DNA of 64,000 nt, taken from Bradyrhizobium sp. 132 (GTDB lineage Bacteria > Pseudomonadota > Alphaproteobacteria > Rhizobiales > Xanthobacteraceae). The notes under the pieces were generated by a model, which made no database searches, was not told where the DNA came from, and saw only the letters and a program-made list of their open reading frames with translations. Every line of letters begins with the position of its first letter. The stretch's first letter is position 1. This document shows, in pieces, positions 55,406-63,943 of this stretch. The position numbers were made by a program, and so were the translations under genes. The DNA lies in the NCBI RefSeq assembly GCF_023074185.1, contig NZ_JADPKY010000041.1, forward strand, positions 1 through 64,000, given 5' to 3'.

Positions 55406-55891
55406 ATGAAGCTCAGCGATATCGCCGACAATGCCGGCTCGCGCAAGAAGCGTATGCGCGTCGGCCGCGGCATTGGTTCGGGCAAGGGCAAGCAGGCTGG
55501 CCGCGGTGGCAAGGGTCAGACCGCGCGTTCGGGCGTGCGCATCAAGGGTTTCGAAGGCGGCCAGATGCCGTTGCATCGCCGTCTGCCGAAGCGCGGTTTC
55601 ACGAATATCTTCCGGGTCGAGTTCGTCGAGATCAATCTCGACCGGCTCCAGGACGCGGTCGATGCCAAGAAGGTCGACTCCGGCAGCGTCGTGAACGTCG
55701 AATCGCTGGTCAAGGCTGGCGTGCTCCGCCGCCCCAAGGGCGGCCTGCGGCTGCTCGGCCGCGGCGAGCTCAAGGCCAAGCTCAACATCGAAGTCCATGG
55801 TGCCACGAAGACCGCGATTGAAGCGGTCGAGAAGGCCGGCGGCTCGGTGAAGATCCTCGCGCCTGCCAAGGAAGAAGGCGAGGCGGCGTAA
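55406..55891 (+). CDS. rplO: 50S ribosomal protein L15
   Basis: L15, 161 residues, a late-assembly protein. The Gly/Lys-rich N-terminus ([21 protein letters not shown]) and [19 protein letters not shown] are diagnostic. The C-terminal domain ends with an acid/Ala tail. A hairpin terminator-like element follows 13 bases after the stop. Confidence 0.98.
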   Translation: MKLSDIADNAGSRKKRMRVGRGIGSGKGKQAGRGGKGQTARSGVRIKGFEGGQMPLHRRLPKRGFTNIFRVEFVEINLDRLQDAVDAKKVDSGSVVNVESLVKAGVLRRPKGGLRLLGRGELKAKLNIEVHGATKTAIEAVEKAGGSVKILAPAKEEGEAA

Positions 55892-55904
55892 CAACTGCGT
55901 CATT

Positions 55905-55926
55905 GGCCCGCGGTTCGCGGGCCTTT
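55905..55926 (+). terminator. hairpin with short T-run after rplO
   Basis: An 8-bp perfect GC stem (55905-55912 / 55916-55923) with a three-base loop and TTTA following. Probably a partial terminator that separates secY-adk from the upstream genes; a TATAAT box lies 60 bp further on. Confidence 0.55.
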
Positions 55927-55985
55927 ACGCATGCGGGACGATGGACTTATCGAAGCCGTAGCCCCAGATAATGTCCGGTGTCCGG

Positions 55986-55991
55986 TATAAT
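55986..55991 (+). promoter_or_regulatory. TATAAT box upstream of secY
   Basis: A perfect -10 hexamer 53 bp before the secY start, preceded by a GTCCGGT direct repeat (two adjacent copies). No -35-like hexamer is visible at 16-18 bp. With the hairpin just upstream, it may give secY-adk an own transcript. Confidence 0.35.
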
Positions 55992-56043
55992 GTAGCCCGG
56001 CCGCGGGCATAACGGCGCAATAGGCGGCGGGAGAAAGTCCAAG

Positions 56044-57375
56044 ATGGCCTCTGCAGCGGAACAACTGGCAGCCAATCTCAATTTCGGTGCGTTTGCCAAG
56101 GCCGACGAACTGAAGAAGCGCATCTGGTTCACCCTGGGTGCGCTGCTAGTTTATCGGCTCGGGACCTATATCCCGCTGCCCGGCATCGACCCCAACATCT
56201 GGGAGCAGGTGTTCCGCTCCCAGGCGGGCGGCATCCTCGGCATGTTCAACATGTTCGCCGGCGGCGGCATTCACCGCATGGCGATCTTTGCGTTGAACAT
56301 CATGCCGTACATCTCGGCCTCGATCATCATTCAGCTTCTGACCACCGTCTCGCCCCAGCTCGAGGCGCTGAAGAAGGAAGGCGAGTCCGGCCGCAAGCTG
56401 CTGAACCAGTACACCCGTTATCTCACGGTGATTCTCGCGGCGTTCCAGTCCTACGGCATCGCGGTGGGCCTCGAAGGCGCCGGCAACGTCGTCAGCGACC
56501 CCGGCATGTTCTTCCGCCTGTCCACGGCGATCACGCTGACCGGCGGCACCATGTTCCTGATGTGGCTGGGCGAGCAGATCACCTCGCGCGGTATCGGCAA
56601 CGGCATCTCCCTGATCATTCTCGCCGGCATCGTCGCCGAGCTGCCCGCGGCGCTCGCCAACATGCTCGAGCTCGGCCGTCAGGGTGCGATGTCGACCGGC
56701 CTGATCCTGGTTGTCATCATCATGGCGGTCGCCGTGATCGCCTTCATCGTGTTCATGGAGCGCGCCCAGCGCCGGCTCTTGATCCAGTATCCGAAGCGCC
56801 AGGTCGGCAACAAGATGTTCGAGGGCCAGTCCTCGCATCTGCCGCTCAAGCTCAACACCTCGGGCGTGATTCCCCCGATCTTCGCCTCCTCGCTGCTGCT
56901 GCTGCCGACCACGGTTGCGAACTTCAACGCGGGCAGCGGGCCGGAATGGTTCCAGTGGATCACCACCCAGCTCGGCCACGGCCGTCCGCTGTTCCTGATC
57001 ATGTATCTGGCGCTGATCGTGTTCTTCGCCTTCTTCTACACAGCGATCGTGTTCAATCCGACCGAGACCGCGGACAATCTGAAAAAGCACGGCGGCTTCA
57101 TTCCGGGCATTCGTCCCGGCGAGCGCACCGCGGAATATATCGATTACGTGCTGTCGCGCGTCACCGTGCTTGGCGCGGTCTATCTGGCGATCGTCTGCTT
57201 GATCCCGGAAATCCTGATCTCCTACGCCTCGGTGCCGTTCTATTTCGGCGGCACCTCGCTGCTGATCGTCGTCAGCGTCACCATGGACACGGTGGCGCAG
57301 GTGCAGGGCTATCTGCTGGCGCATCAGTACGAAGGCCTGATCCGGAAGTCGAAGCTGCGCGGCCGCCGCCGTTAA
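56044..57375 (+). CDS. secY: preprotein translocase subunit SecY
   Basis: SecY, 443 residues, forms the protein-conducting channel with SecE and SecG. Ten transmembrane segments are expected and hydrophobic runs are visible throughout. The N-terminal [50 protein letters not shown] and the [17 protein letters not shown] loop are conserved. It is followed by a 277-bp gap with a hairpin, then adk. Confidence 0.98.
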   Translation: MASAAEQLAANLNFGAFAKADELKKRIWFTLGALLVYRLGTYIPLPGIDPNIWEQVFRSQAGGILGMFNMFAGGGIHRMAIFALNIMPYISASIIIQLLTTVSPQLEALKKEGESGRKLLNQYTRYLTVILAAFQSYGIAVGLEGAGNVVSDPGMFFRLSTAITLTGGTMFLMWLGEQITSRGIGNGISLIILAGIVAELPAALANMLELGRQGAMSTGLILVVIIMAVAVIAFIVFMERAQRRLLIQYPKRQVGNKMFEGQSSHLPLKLNTSGVIPPIFASSLLLLPTTVANFNAGSGPEWFQWITTQLGHGRPLFLIMYLALIVFFAFFYTAIVFNPTETADNLKKHGGFIPGIRPGERTAEYIDYVLSRVTVLGAVYLAIVCLIPEILISYASVPFYFGGTSLLIVVSVTMDTVAQVQGYLLAHQYEGLIRKSKLRGRRR

Positions 57376-57415
57376 GCGCGGCGTCCTCTCGGGCGGCGCG
57401 ACTGCGCCCCCGATT

Positions 57416-57438
57416 CGCCGCGCGAGCAACGCGCGGCG
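57416..57438 (+). promoter_or_regulatory. hairpin between secY and adk
   Basis: A 9-bp perfect GC-only stem (57416-57424 / 57430-57438) with loop AGCAA, 41 bases after the secY stop. No T-run follows. It sits in a 277-bp gap that otherwise holds no gene. Confidence 0.5.
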
Positions 57439-57652
57439 CCTGCAGGGATGGCCAGCGAGCCATTCGGTCGCATCGGCAGAGCGGGCTCTCCCTGTAGCGC
57501 AAACACTGATCTCAAAGGCCTTCTTGGCGTCCGGCCATTTGCTCCCCTATGATATGGGTAGCGGTGCGGCGGCGATTATGATTTGCACTGTAGTTGGACT
57601 TCAAAACACGGGTGCGCGACGTATCGCTCACCAATGCGGGGGGCGTACGCCG

Positions 57653-58537
57653 ATGAGAATCATACTTCTGGGACCGCCGGGATCGGGCAAGGGGACCCAG
57701 GCGCAACTGCTGGTGCAGCGCTATGGCATCGTCCAGCTCTCGACCGGCGAGATGTTGCGCGCGGCCGTTGCGGCCGGAACGCCGGTCGGACTCAAGGCCA
57801 AGGAGATCATGGCCAGCGGCGGCCTCGTGCCCGACGATGTCGTGGTCGGAATCATCTCCGACCGGATTGATCAGCCGGACGCCAGAAACGGTTTCATCCT
57901 CGACGGTTTCCCGCGTACCGTGCCGCAGGCCGAGGCGCTGGATGAGCTGCTCAAGCATAAGCACCTCAAGCTCGACGCCGTGATCGAGCTCCGCGTCAAC
58001 GAGAGCGCGCTCCTGAGTCGTGTCGAAACTCGCGTCGCCCAGATGCGGGAGCGCGGGGAGGAGGTCCGACTCGACGACACTCCGGAGGTTCTGACCAAGC
58101 GACTCGCCAGCTATCGCAACCAGACGGAACCGCTGATTCACTACTATTCCGAGCGGCGGAAGCTTTCGACCATCGACGGCATGATGGCCATCGACGAGGT
58201 CACCCGCGCCATTCATCGCCAGCTCCTGGCGCTCGGGGCGGTCGAGCCCAAGACGCATGGCAGGACCCGCGCCCGGAGCGCGGCCAAGGCGACCCTGGCC
58301 AAAAAGGCGAGAGCGGCGAAGAAATCGGCCAAAAAGCCGACCAGAACAGCCAAAAAGGCTGCGAAATCCGCCAAAAAGGCCAGCAAGAAGGCCGTGATGG
58401 GTGCCAAGAAGGCGGTCAAGAAAGCCGGCAAGAAGGCGACCAACAAAAAGACGACCAAAAAGACTGCCAAGAAGGCTGTCAAAAAGGGTGCCAAAAAGAC
58501 TGCAAAAAAGGTCACGAAAAAGCGAGCCAAGCGCTAG
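57653..58537 (+). CDS. adk: adenylate kinase with lysine-rich C-terminal extension
   Basis: Adenylate kinase of 294 residues. The core (1-~195) is complete: [10 protein letters not shown] loop at 8-16, STGEMLRA at 30-37, DGFPRT at 84-89 and the short, zinc-free lid. After residue ~200 a tail of about 95 residues is built of AKK/AAKK-type repeats; I count 35 lysines in residues 211-294. It resembles eukaryotic histone H1 tails and bacterial H1-like proteins. The tail uses AAA lysine codons much more than the surrounding ribosomal genes. ATG 57653 begins at the conserved [10 protein letters not shown]; the upstream frame to 57524 has no similarity. Confidence 0.93.
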   Translation: MRIILLGPPGSGKGTQAQLLVQRYGIVQLSTGEMLRAAVAAGTPVGLKAKEIMASGGLVPDDVVVGIISDRIDQPDARNGFILDGFPRTVPQAEALDELLKHKHLKLDAVIELRVNESALLSRVETRVAQMRERGEEVRLDDTPEVLTKRLASYRNQTEPLIHYYSERRKLSTIDGMMAIDEVTRAIHRQLLALGAVEPKTHGRTRARSAAKATLAKKARAAKKSAKKPTRTAKKAAKSAKKASKKAVMGAKKAVKKAGKKATNKKTTKKTAKKAVKKGAKKTAKKVTKKRAKR

Positions 58538-58722
58538 CGGCGGTTGACGAAAGCCCCCTGAATCCCCTAATAAGCCCCGCATCCAAGTCGGATAGTTTAA
58601 AACGATGCCGGGCCCCAAAGACCAGGGGTGGGCGTCGTGTTCGCGTTTGTGAACACCTGCCCGAGAAACCAAGCACTTAAAGCCAGATTCCTGACGAGGG
58701 ATCGGCGACAGGAGAGAAGGCC

Positions 58723-59091
58723 GTGGCCCGTATTGCCGGCGTGAACATTCCGACCAACAAGCGCGTTCTGATCGCGCTCCAGTACATCCATGGCATCGGC
58801 CAGAAGATTGCCGGTGAGATCATCGAGAAGGTGAAGATCCCCGAGGATCGTCGCGTCAATCAGCTCAGCGACGCCGAAGTGCTCCAGATCCGCGAAGTGA
58901 TCGACCGCGACTATCTCGTCGAGGGCGACCTGCGTCGTGAGGTCGGCATCAACATCAAGCGTCTGATGGACCTCGGCTGCTATCGCGGCCTGCGCCATCG
59001 TCGCGGCCTGCCGGTGCGCGGCCAGCGTACCCACACCAATGCGCGCACGCGCAAGGGCCCGGCCAAGGCCATCGCCGGCAAGAAGAAGTAA
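58723..59091 (+). CDS. rpsM: 30S ribosomal protein S13
   Basis: S13, 122 residues, in the small-subunit head, contacting P-site tRNA. It starts [14 protein letters not shown] from a GTG codon with GGAGAG upstream, and contains [20 protein letters not shown]. No rpmJ (L36) precedes it; adk stands in that place, as in other alphaproteobacteria. A TTGACG at 58544 is a possible -35 for this block, but no good -10 follows. Confidence 0.97.
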   Translation: MARIAGVNIPTNKRVLIALQYIHGIGQKIAGEIIEKVKIPEDRRVNQLSDAEVLQIREVIDRDYLVEGDLRREVGINIKRLMDLGCYRGLRHRRGLPVRGQRTHTNARTRKGPAKAIAGKKK

Positions 59092-59110
59092 GTTTTCGAA
59101 TCCAGATCGC

Positions 59111-59155
59111 GGCGTGTGGCGAAAGGGGATGACCCGTTCGCCACACGCCTTTCGT
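59111..59155 (+). promoter_or_regulatory. long hairpin between rpsM and rpsK
   Basis: A 13-bp perfect stem (59111-59123 / 59137-59149) with a 13-base loop and a short T-rich run (TTTCGTT). Could be a partial terminator or an RNase III-type processing site within the alpha operon. Confidence 0.6.
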
Positions 59156-59215
59156 TCCATCAGGTGTAGCCGCTGGCACTACGGCGGCGTTTGAGATCTC
59201 CAGGAAAGGTACTCT

Positions 59216-59605
59216 ATGGGCAAGGAAGCCACCCGCGTTCGTCGTCGTGAGCGCAAGAACATCGCCTCCGGCGTCGCGCACGTGAACTCGTCGTTCAACA
59301 ACACGACCATCACCATCACCGACGCGCAGGGCAACACGATTGCCTGGTCTTCCGCCGGCACGATGGGCTTCAAGGGCTCGCGCAAGTCGACCCCGTATGC
59401 CGCGCAGGTTGCCGCCGAGGACGTGTCGAAGAAGGCGCAGGAGCACGGCATGCGCACGCTGGAAGTCGAAGTCGCGGGTCCCGGTTCGGGCCGTGAATCG
59501 GCGCTCCGCGCGCTCCAGGCCGCAGGCTTCACCGTCACCTCGATCCGTGACGTGACCACGATCCCGCACAACGGTTGCCGTCCCCGCAAGCGTCGGCGCG
59601 TTTGA
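59216..59605 (+). CDS. rpsK: 30S ribosomal protein S11
   Basis: S11, 129 residues, on the platform of the small subunit. [45 protein letters not shown] and the basic end [12 protein letters not shown] are typical. The gap to rpoA holds a terminator-like hairpin. Confidence 0.98.
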   Translation: MGKEATRVRRRERKNIASGVAHVNSSFNNTTITITDAQGNTIAWSSAGTMGFKGSRKSTPYAAQVAAEDVSKKAQEHGMRTLEVEVAGPGSGRESALRALQAAGFTVTSIRDVTTIPHNGCRPRKRRRV

Positions 59606-59611
59606 TACCAA

Positions 59612-59645
59612 ATTGCGGGCGCTCTGACGCCCGCAATGACTTTTT
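59612..59645 (+). terminator. terminator-like hairpin between rpsK and rpoA
   Basis: A 10-bp perfect stem (59612-59621 / 59628-59637) followed by GAC and five Ts. It looks like an intrinsic terminator or attenuator placed in front of rpoA, and may make rpoA dosage differ from that of the ribosomal genes. Confidence 0.65.
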
Positions 59646-59716
59646 GCAAAGCCGTGGGAATGATCTGCGGCCTTTCTCCAACGCCAGTGTCTGCAGCAGC
59701 AGTTTGACTGGCCTGT

Positions 59717-60748
59717 ATGGGTGAAACAGTGACAATCCAGAAAAATTGGCAAGAATTGATTCGGCCGAACAAGCTCCAGGTGCAGCCCGGCAGCGATCCG
59801 ACCCGTTTCGCGACCATCGTCGCCGAGCCGCTCGAGCGCGGATTCGGCCAGACGCTCGGCAACGCGCTGCGCCGCATTCTGCTGTCCTCGCTCCAGGGCG
59901 CAGCGGTTCAGTCGGTGCATATCGACGGCGTGCTGCACGAGTTCTCCTCGATCGCGGGCGTCCGTGAGGACGTCACCGACATCGTGCTCAACATCAAGGA
60001 CATCGCGATCAGGATGCAGGGCGAAGGCCCCAAGCGCATGGTCGTCAAGAAGTCCGGCCCGGGCGCTGTCACCGCTGGCGACATCCAGACCGTCGGCGAC
60101 GTGGTCGTGCTCAACCCGGACCTGCAGATCTGCACCCTGGACGAGGGCGCCGAGATCCGCATGGAGTTCACGGTCGCCACCGGCAAGGGCTACGTGCCCG
60201 CCGAGCGCAACCGTCCCGAGGATGCGCCGATCGGCCTGATTCCGGTCGACAGCCTGTACTCGCCGGTCCGCAAGGTCTCCTACAAGGTCGAGAACACCCG
60301 CGAGGGCCAGATCCTCGACTACGACAAGCTGACCATGACGATCGAGACCAACGGCGCGCTGACGCCGGATGACTCCGTGGCCTACGCCGCGCGCATCCTG
60401 CAGGATCAGCTCAACGTGTTCGTCAACTTCGAAGAGCCGCGCAAGGAAGTCGCCCAGGAGATCATCCCGGACCTCGCCTTCAATCCGGCCTTCCTCAAGA
60501 AGGTGGACGAGCTCGAGCTGTCGGTGCGTTCGGCCAACTGCTTGAAGAACGACAACATCGTCTACATCGGCGACCTCGTGCAGAAGAGCGAAGCGGAAAT
60601 GCTCCGCACTCCGAACTTCGGCCGCAAGTCGCTGAACGAGATCAAGGAAGTGCTGGCCCAGATGGGTCTGCATCTCGGCATGGAAGTGCCGGGCTGGCCG
60701 CCGGAGAACATCGACGAGCTCGCCAAGCGCTTCGAGGATCACTACTGA
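59717..60748 (+). CDS. rpoA: DNA-directed RNA polymerase subunit alpha
   Basis: Alpha subunit, 343 residues. The N-terminal dimerisation domain has [20 protein letters not shown], and the C-terminal domain begins after a linker near 245 with [21 protein letters not shown] and [14 protein letters not shown], which bind UP elements and activators. A GTG four codons later is open, but ATG 59717 is used. Hairpins flank the gene on both sides. Confidence 0.98.
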   Translation: MGETVTIQKNWQELIRPNKLQVQPGSDPTRFATIVAEPLERGFGQTLGNALRRILLSSLQGAAVQSVHIDGVLHEFSSIAGVREDVTDIVLNIKDIAIRMQGEGPKRMVVKKSGPGAVTAGDIQTVGDVVVLNPDLQICTLDEGAEIRMEFTVATGKGYVPAERNRPEDAPIGLIPVDSLYSPVRKVSYKVENTREGQILDYDKLTMTIETNGALTPDDSVAYAARILQDQLNVFVNFEEPRKEVAQEIIPDLAFNPAFLKKVDELELSVRSANCLKNDNIVYIGDLVQKSEAEMLRTPNFGRKSLNEIKEVLAQMGLHLGMEVPGWPPENIDELAKRFEDHY

Positions 60749-60763
60749 TCTGAACTACAACAG

Positions 60764-60792
60764 GCAAAGGCGCGAATTCATCGCGCCTTTGC
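60764..60792 (+). promoter_or_regulatory. perfect hairpin between rpoA and rplQ
   Basis: A 12-bp perfect stem (60764-60775 / 60781-60792) with a five-base loop, 16 bases after the rpoA stop. No T-run follows. Processing or stabilising stem in the alpha operon message. Confidence 0.55.
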
Positions 60793-60868
60793 GGGCGAAC
60801 GCAGGCAGCCCACCTGAGCAACAAGTCCGACGAACCGTCGCGACGAATGAAATTCAAGGAATAGAAAA

Positions 60869-61285
60869 ATGCGTCACGGCAAGGTTCATCGCAAGCTCAA
60901 CCGCACCGCGGAGCATCGCCGCGCGATGTTCGCCAACATGTGCGCCGCGCTGATCAAGCACGAGCAGATCGTCACCACGCTGCCGAAGGCGAAGGAATTG
61001 CGCCCGATCGTCGAGAAGCTGATCACTCTCGGCAAGAAGGGCGGGCTGGCCATGCGCCGCCAGGCCATCTCCGAGATGCGCGACAAGGATCAGGTCAGGA
61101 AGCTGTTCGACACGCTCGCGCCCCGCTACAAGGATCGCCAGGGTGGCTACACCCGTATCATCAAGGCCGGCTTCCGCTACGGCGACAACGCCCCGATGGC
61201 CGTGATCGAGTTCGTCGATCGCGACGTCGATGCCAAGGGCCAGGACTCCGGTCCGGTGCAGGAAAAGGAAGCCGAGGCGGCGTAA
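60869..61285 (+). CDS. rplQ: 50S ribosomal protein L17
   Basis: L17, 138 residues, at the tunnel exit side. [23 protein letters not shown] and [28 protein letters not shown] are diagnostic. The end adds an acidic tail (VQEKEAEAA). Last gene of the alpha operon, followed by a strong terminator. Confidence 0.98.
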   Translation: MRHGKVHRKLNRTAEHRRAMFANMCAALIKHEQIVTTLPKAKELRPIVEKLITLGKKGGLAMRRQAISEMRDKDQVRKLFDTLAPRYKDRQGGYTRIIKAGFRYGDNAPMAVIEFVDRDVDAKGQDSGPVQEKEAEAA

Positions 61286-61308
61286 GCCGACCGGTAGCGA
61301 GTTTTCAG

Positions 61309-61337
61309 AAAGCGGCGCCCTTGGGCGCCGCTTTTTT
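61309..61337 (+). terminator. rho-independent terminator after rplQ
   Basis: An 11-bp perfect stem (61309-61319 / 61324-61334) with a four-base loop and a run of six Ts. It closes the rpsL-to-rplQ ribosomal block. Confidence 0.92.
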
Positions 61338-61499
61338 GTATGACGCGGCGACGTCTCATGGCGCGCATCGTTTCGACGCCATGGTCGCGTTTCTCAGGAC
61401 GCTTCCGCCTCGCAACTGAATCCTCACGCGTCGGTGAGGGGCGATTGCGGCCGCCCTTGCAGCGCACGATATCTCCGTCAGCATCAATGGAGACATCGC

Positions 61500-62288
61500 A
61501 TGAACATCGACCTTTCCGGAAAGACCGCCCTCGTGACCGGCTCGACCGCCGGCATCGGCCACGCCATCGCCAAGGGTCTTGCCGGCTCGGGAGCTAGCGT
61601 CGTGATCAACGGACGCGGCCAGGAGAAGGTCGATGCGGTCGTGCGCAAGCTGCAAGGTGTGGGCGGGAAGGTCCGCGGCATCGCCGCCGATGTCTCGACC
61701 GCTGCGGGCTGCAAGGCACTCGTGGCGGCGCTGCCTGAGGTCGATATCCTCATCAACAACGCCGGCATCTTCGAGCCGAAAGACTTTTTCGACATTCCGG
61801 ACGAGGACTGGAGCCGCTTCTTCGAGGTCAACGTCATGAGCGGCGTGCGTCTCTCGCGCGCGTATTTGAAGGGCATGCTTGGGCGTAACTGGGGCCGCGT
61901 CGTCTTCATCTCCTCGGAGTCCGGGCTCAACATTCCCGTCGAGATGATCCACTATGGAATGAGCAAGACGGCCCAGCTTTCGGTCGCGCGGGGCTTGGCG
62001 CAGCTAACCCGCGGCACCGGCGTCACCGTCAATTCCGTGCTGCCGGGCCCGACCATGTCTGAAGGCGTCGAGACGTTTGTAAAGGATCTTGCCAAGCAGA
62101 ACGGCCAGTCACTCGACGAGGCCGCGGCCAATTTCGTCAAACAGCATCGCCCAAGCTCGCTGCTCCAGCGCTTCGCCAGCGTCGACGAAATCGCCAACAT
62201 GGTGGTTTATGCGGCTTCGAAGGAAGCCTCCGCGACCAACGGCGCGGCGTTGCGTGCCGAGGGCGGCATCGTCAACACGATTGCGTAA
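61500..62288 (+). CDS. SDR family NAD(P)-dependent oxidoreductase
   Basis: Short-chain dehydrogenase of 262 residues. TGSTAGIG at 13-20, NNAG at 86-89, serines at 138-139, and Tyr152/Lys156 (YGMSK) are the family set. Several alphaproteobacterial members of this shape act as 3-oxoacyl reductases, but the substrate is unknown. ATG 61500 is the natural start; the frame to 61434 has no family match. Convergent with the alcohol dehydrogenase, with a palindromic repeat between them. Confidence 0.9.
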   Translation: MNIDLSGKTALVTGSTAGIGHAIAKGLAGSGASVVINGRGQEKVDAVVRKLQGVGGKVRGIAADVSTAAGCKALVAALPEVDILINNAGIFEPKDFFDIPDEDWSRFFEVNVMSGVRLSRAYLKGMLGRNWGRVVFISSESGLNIPVEMIHYGMSKTAQLSVARGLAQLTRGTGVTVNSVLPGPTMSEGVETFVKDLAKQNGQSLDEAAANFVKQHRPSSLLQRFASVDEIANMVVYAASKEASATNGAALRAEGGIVNTIA

Positions 62289-62318
62289 AGGCTGCAGTGC
62301 AGCGTCAAGCGCGGAATC

Positions 62319-62379
62319 GCAGGGTGGGTTGCGCCGTGCGAACTGTGCTTCGCGCAGTCGCAAGGCTAAGCCACCCTAC
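62319..62379. repeat. palindromic repeat with GGGTGG/CCACCC arms
   Basis: AGGGTGG (62321-62327) pairs with CCACCCT (62371-62377), and an inner TGCGA...TCGCA stem gives a two-part hairpin. It lies between convergent stops at 62288 and 62390. Repeats with such arms are common between genes in Bradyrhizobium and relatives. It can also serve as a shared transcription end. Confidence 0.55.
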
Positions 62380-62389
62380 GCAGCATTAT

Positions 62390-63403
62390 CTACCACCCCT
62401 CCAGCACGATCTTGCCGCGCGACTTGCCGCTCTCGAGCAGCGCATGCGCGCGCTTGAGGTTGGCGGCGTTGATCGTGCCAAAGGTCTGGTCGAGCGTGGT
62501 GCGCAGCACGCCCTTGTCGATGAGGTCGGCGACATCGCCCAGCAGATGATGCTGCGCGATCATGTCGGCGGTCTGGAACGAGGAGCGCGTGAACATCGAT
62601 TCCCAGTGCACCGAGATCGCCTTGCCCTTGAACGCGCTCACGGTGAATTCCGGGGGATCGTCGATCAGGCCGAACTTGCCCTGTGGTGCCATCACGTCCG
62701 CGATCGCCTTGTAGTGCTGGTCGGTGAAGGTGAGGCTCGCGACCAGCGCGACCGGCGGCAGCTTCAGCTTCTCGATCTGCTCCTTCATTGGCTGGCCGTG
62801 GTCGATCACCGCATGCGCGCCGAGATCGAGGCACCATTTTTGCGATTCGGGCCGCGTCGCGGTCGCGACCACCGTCAGCCCGGTGAGGCGGCGGGCGAGC
62901 TGGATCAGGATCGAGCCGACGCCGCCGGCGCCGCCCGTGATCAGCAGCGTGCGCGGATCGACACTCTTGCCGGGCACCGCACCGAGCCGATCGAACAACA
63001 GCTCCCAGGCGGTGATGGAGGTGAGGGGAAGGGCGGCGGCTTGCGCGAACGACAGGCTTTTCGGCTTGTTGCCGACGATACGCTCGTCGACCAGATGGAA
63101 TTCGGAGTTGGTGCCCTGGCGCAGGATCGAGCCGGCGTAAAACACCTCGTCGCCCGGCTTGAACAGCGTGACGTCGGGACCGACGGCGTCGACCACGCCG
63201 GCCGCGTCATAGCCCAGAATCTTCGTCTCGCCCTCGGGCGGGGCGGCGCGCTTGCGCACCTTGTAATCGACCGGATTGGCCGAGATCGCCTTCACGGCCA
63301 CGCGGATGTCGCGCCCCTTGGGTTCGGGCTTGGTGGTCTCGAAATCGATCAGCGCGTCCTGATCCTCGATCGGAAGCGACTTTTTGTAGCCGACGGCCTT
63401 CAT
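62390..63403 (-). CDS. zinc-type alcohol dehydrogenase / quinone oxidoreductase-like protein
   Basis: MDR-family reductase of 337 residues. The N-terminal GroES-like domain has ISANPVDYKVRKR and GYDAAGVVDAVG, and the nucleotide domain has ITGGAGGVGSILIQLAR. The catalytic zinc cysteines are absent, so it is a zinc-independent NADPH:quinone reductase-like member (ZADH-type). It is divergent from a HxlR regulator 121 bp away, a common arrangement for redox- or aldehyde-induced reductases. Confidence 0.9.
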   Translation of the reverse strand: MKAVGYKKSLPIEDQDALIDFETTKPEPKGRDIRVAVKAISANPVDYKVRKRAAPPEGETKILGYDAAGVVDAVGPDVTLFKPGDEVFYAGSILRQGTNSEFHLVDERIVGNKPKSLSFAQAAALPLTSITAWELLFDRLGAVPGKSVDPRTLLITGGAGGVGSILIQLARRLTGLTVVATATRPESQKWCLDLGAHAVIDHGQPMKEQIEKLKLPPVALVASLTFTDQHYKAIADVMAPQGKFGLIDDPPEFTVSAFKGKAISVHWESMFTRSSFQTADMIAQHHLLGDVADLIDKGVLRTTLDQTFGTINAANLKRAHALLESGKSRGKIVLEGW

Positions 63404-63484
63404 GGCTTGTCTCCATCAGATGGCGTGCTCGCCTGCCGTCCTAACTGTCGCTCTGGCTCTAATTTGGCAAGTACTGTAAATTCG

Positions 63485-63497
63485 GGGATATAGTCCC
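63485..63497. promoter_or_regulatory. candidate HxlR operator
   Basis: GGGA-N5-TCCC lies in the 121 bp between the divergent reductase and hxlR-type gene. It overlaps AT-rich -10-like sequence (TATAGT), with TTGGCA at 63464-63469 as a possible -35. Self-control and control of the reductase by the adjacent regulator is inferred. Confidence 0.4.
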
Positions 63498-63524
63498 TGT
63501 TTGGATACTATTGGGAAAACACAC

Positions 63525-63902
63525 ATGAAACGGCGCGACTTCGCCCGTCGTCCCGGATGCTCGGTCGAGGCGACGCTCGATCTCATCGACGGCAAGTGGA
63601 AGGGCGTGATCCTCTACCACTTGCAGGACGGCACCCAGCGTTTCGGCGAATTACGCCGCCGGGTGCCCGGCATCACCCAGCGCATGCTGACCAAGCAGCT
63701 TCGTGCGCTGGAGGAGGACAAGCTCGTCATTCGCAAGGTCTACGCCGAGGTGCCGCCGCGCGTGGAATATTCTCTCTCCGAGCTCGGCGAGAGCCTCAAG
63801 CCCGTGATCGACATCCTGAAGGCCTGGGGCGAGAGCCATCAGCAGCGGCTGTCCTGCGCGCCGGCGCCGGTCGTCGTGAAGAAACCGAAGCGCGCCGCGT
63901 AG
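63525..63902 (+). CDS. HxlR family winged-helix transcriptional regulator
   Basis: Regulator of 125 residues. The GCSVEATLDLIDGKWKGVILYHL block and the RVPGITQRMLTKQLRALEEDKLV recognition helix region are HxlR signatures. A cysteine near position 12 is in the place used by redox- or aldehyde-sensing members such as HypR and YodB. The start is ATG 63525; TTG 63501 is open. Basic C-terminal tail (KKPKRAA). It probably controls the divergent reductase. Confidence 0.92.
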   Translation: MKRRDFARRPGCSVEATLDLIDGKWKGVILYHLQDGTQRFGELRRRVPGITQRMLTKQLRALEEDKLVIRKVYAEVPPRVEYSLSELGESLKPVIDILKAWGESHQQRLSCAPAPVVVKKPKRAA

Positions 63903-63906
63903 ATTT

Positions 63907-63932
63907 CCGGGAGCGGACGGTGTCGCTCCCGG
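63907..63932. terminator. bidirectional terminator-like hairpin
   Basis: A 9-bp perfect stem (63907-63915 / 63924-63932) with an eight-base loop, five bases after the HxlR stop and 11 bases from the stop of the convergent barrel protein. Its position suits a terminator for both genes; T-runs are short. Confidence 0.6.
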
Positions 63933-63943
63933 CAGAGATCATC

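Noticed and set aside
57524..57652. Longer start for adenylate kinase
   Set aside because: The family begins at [10 protein letters not shown] (57653), and the upstream residues have no similarity.
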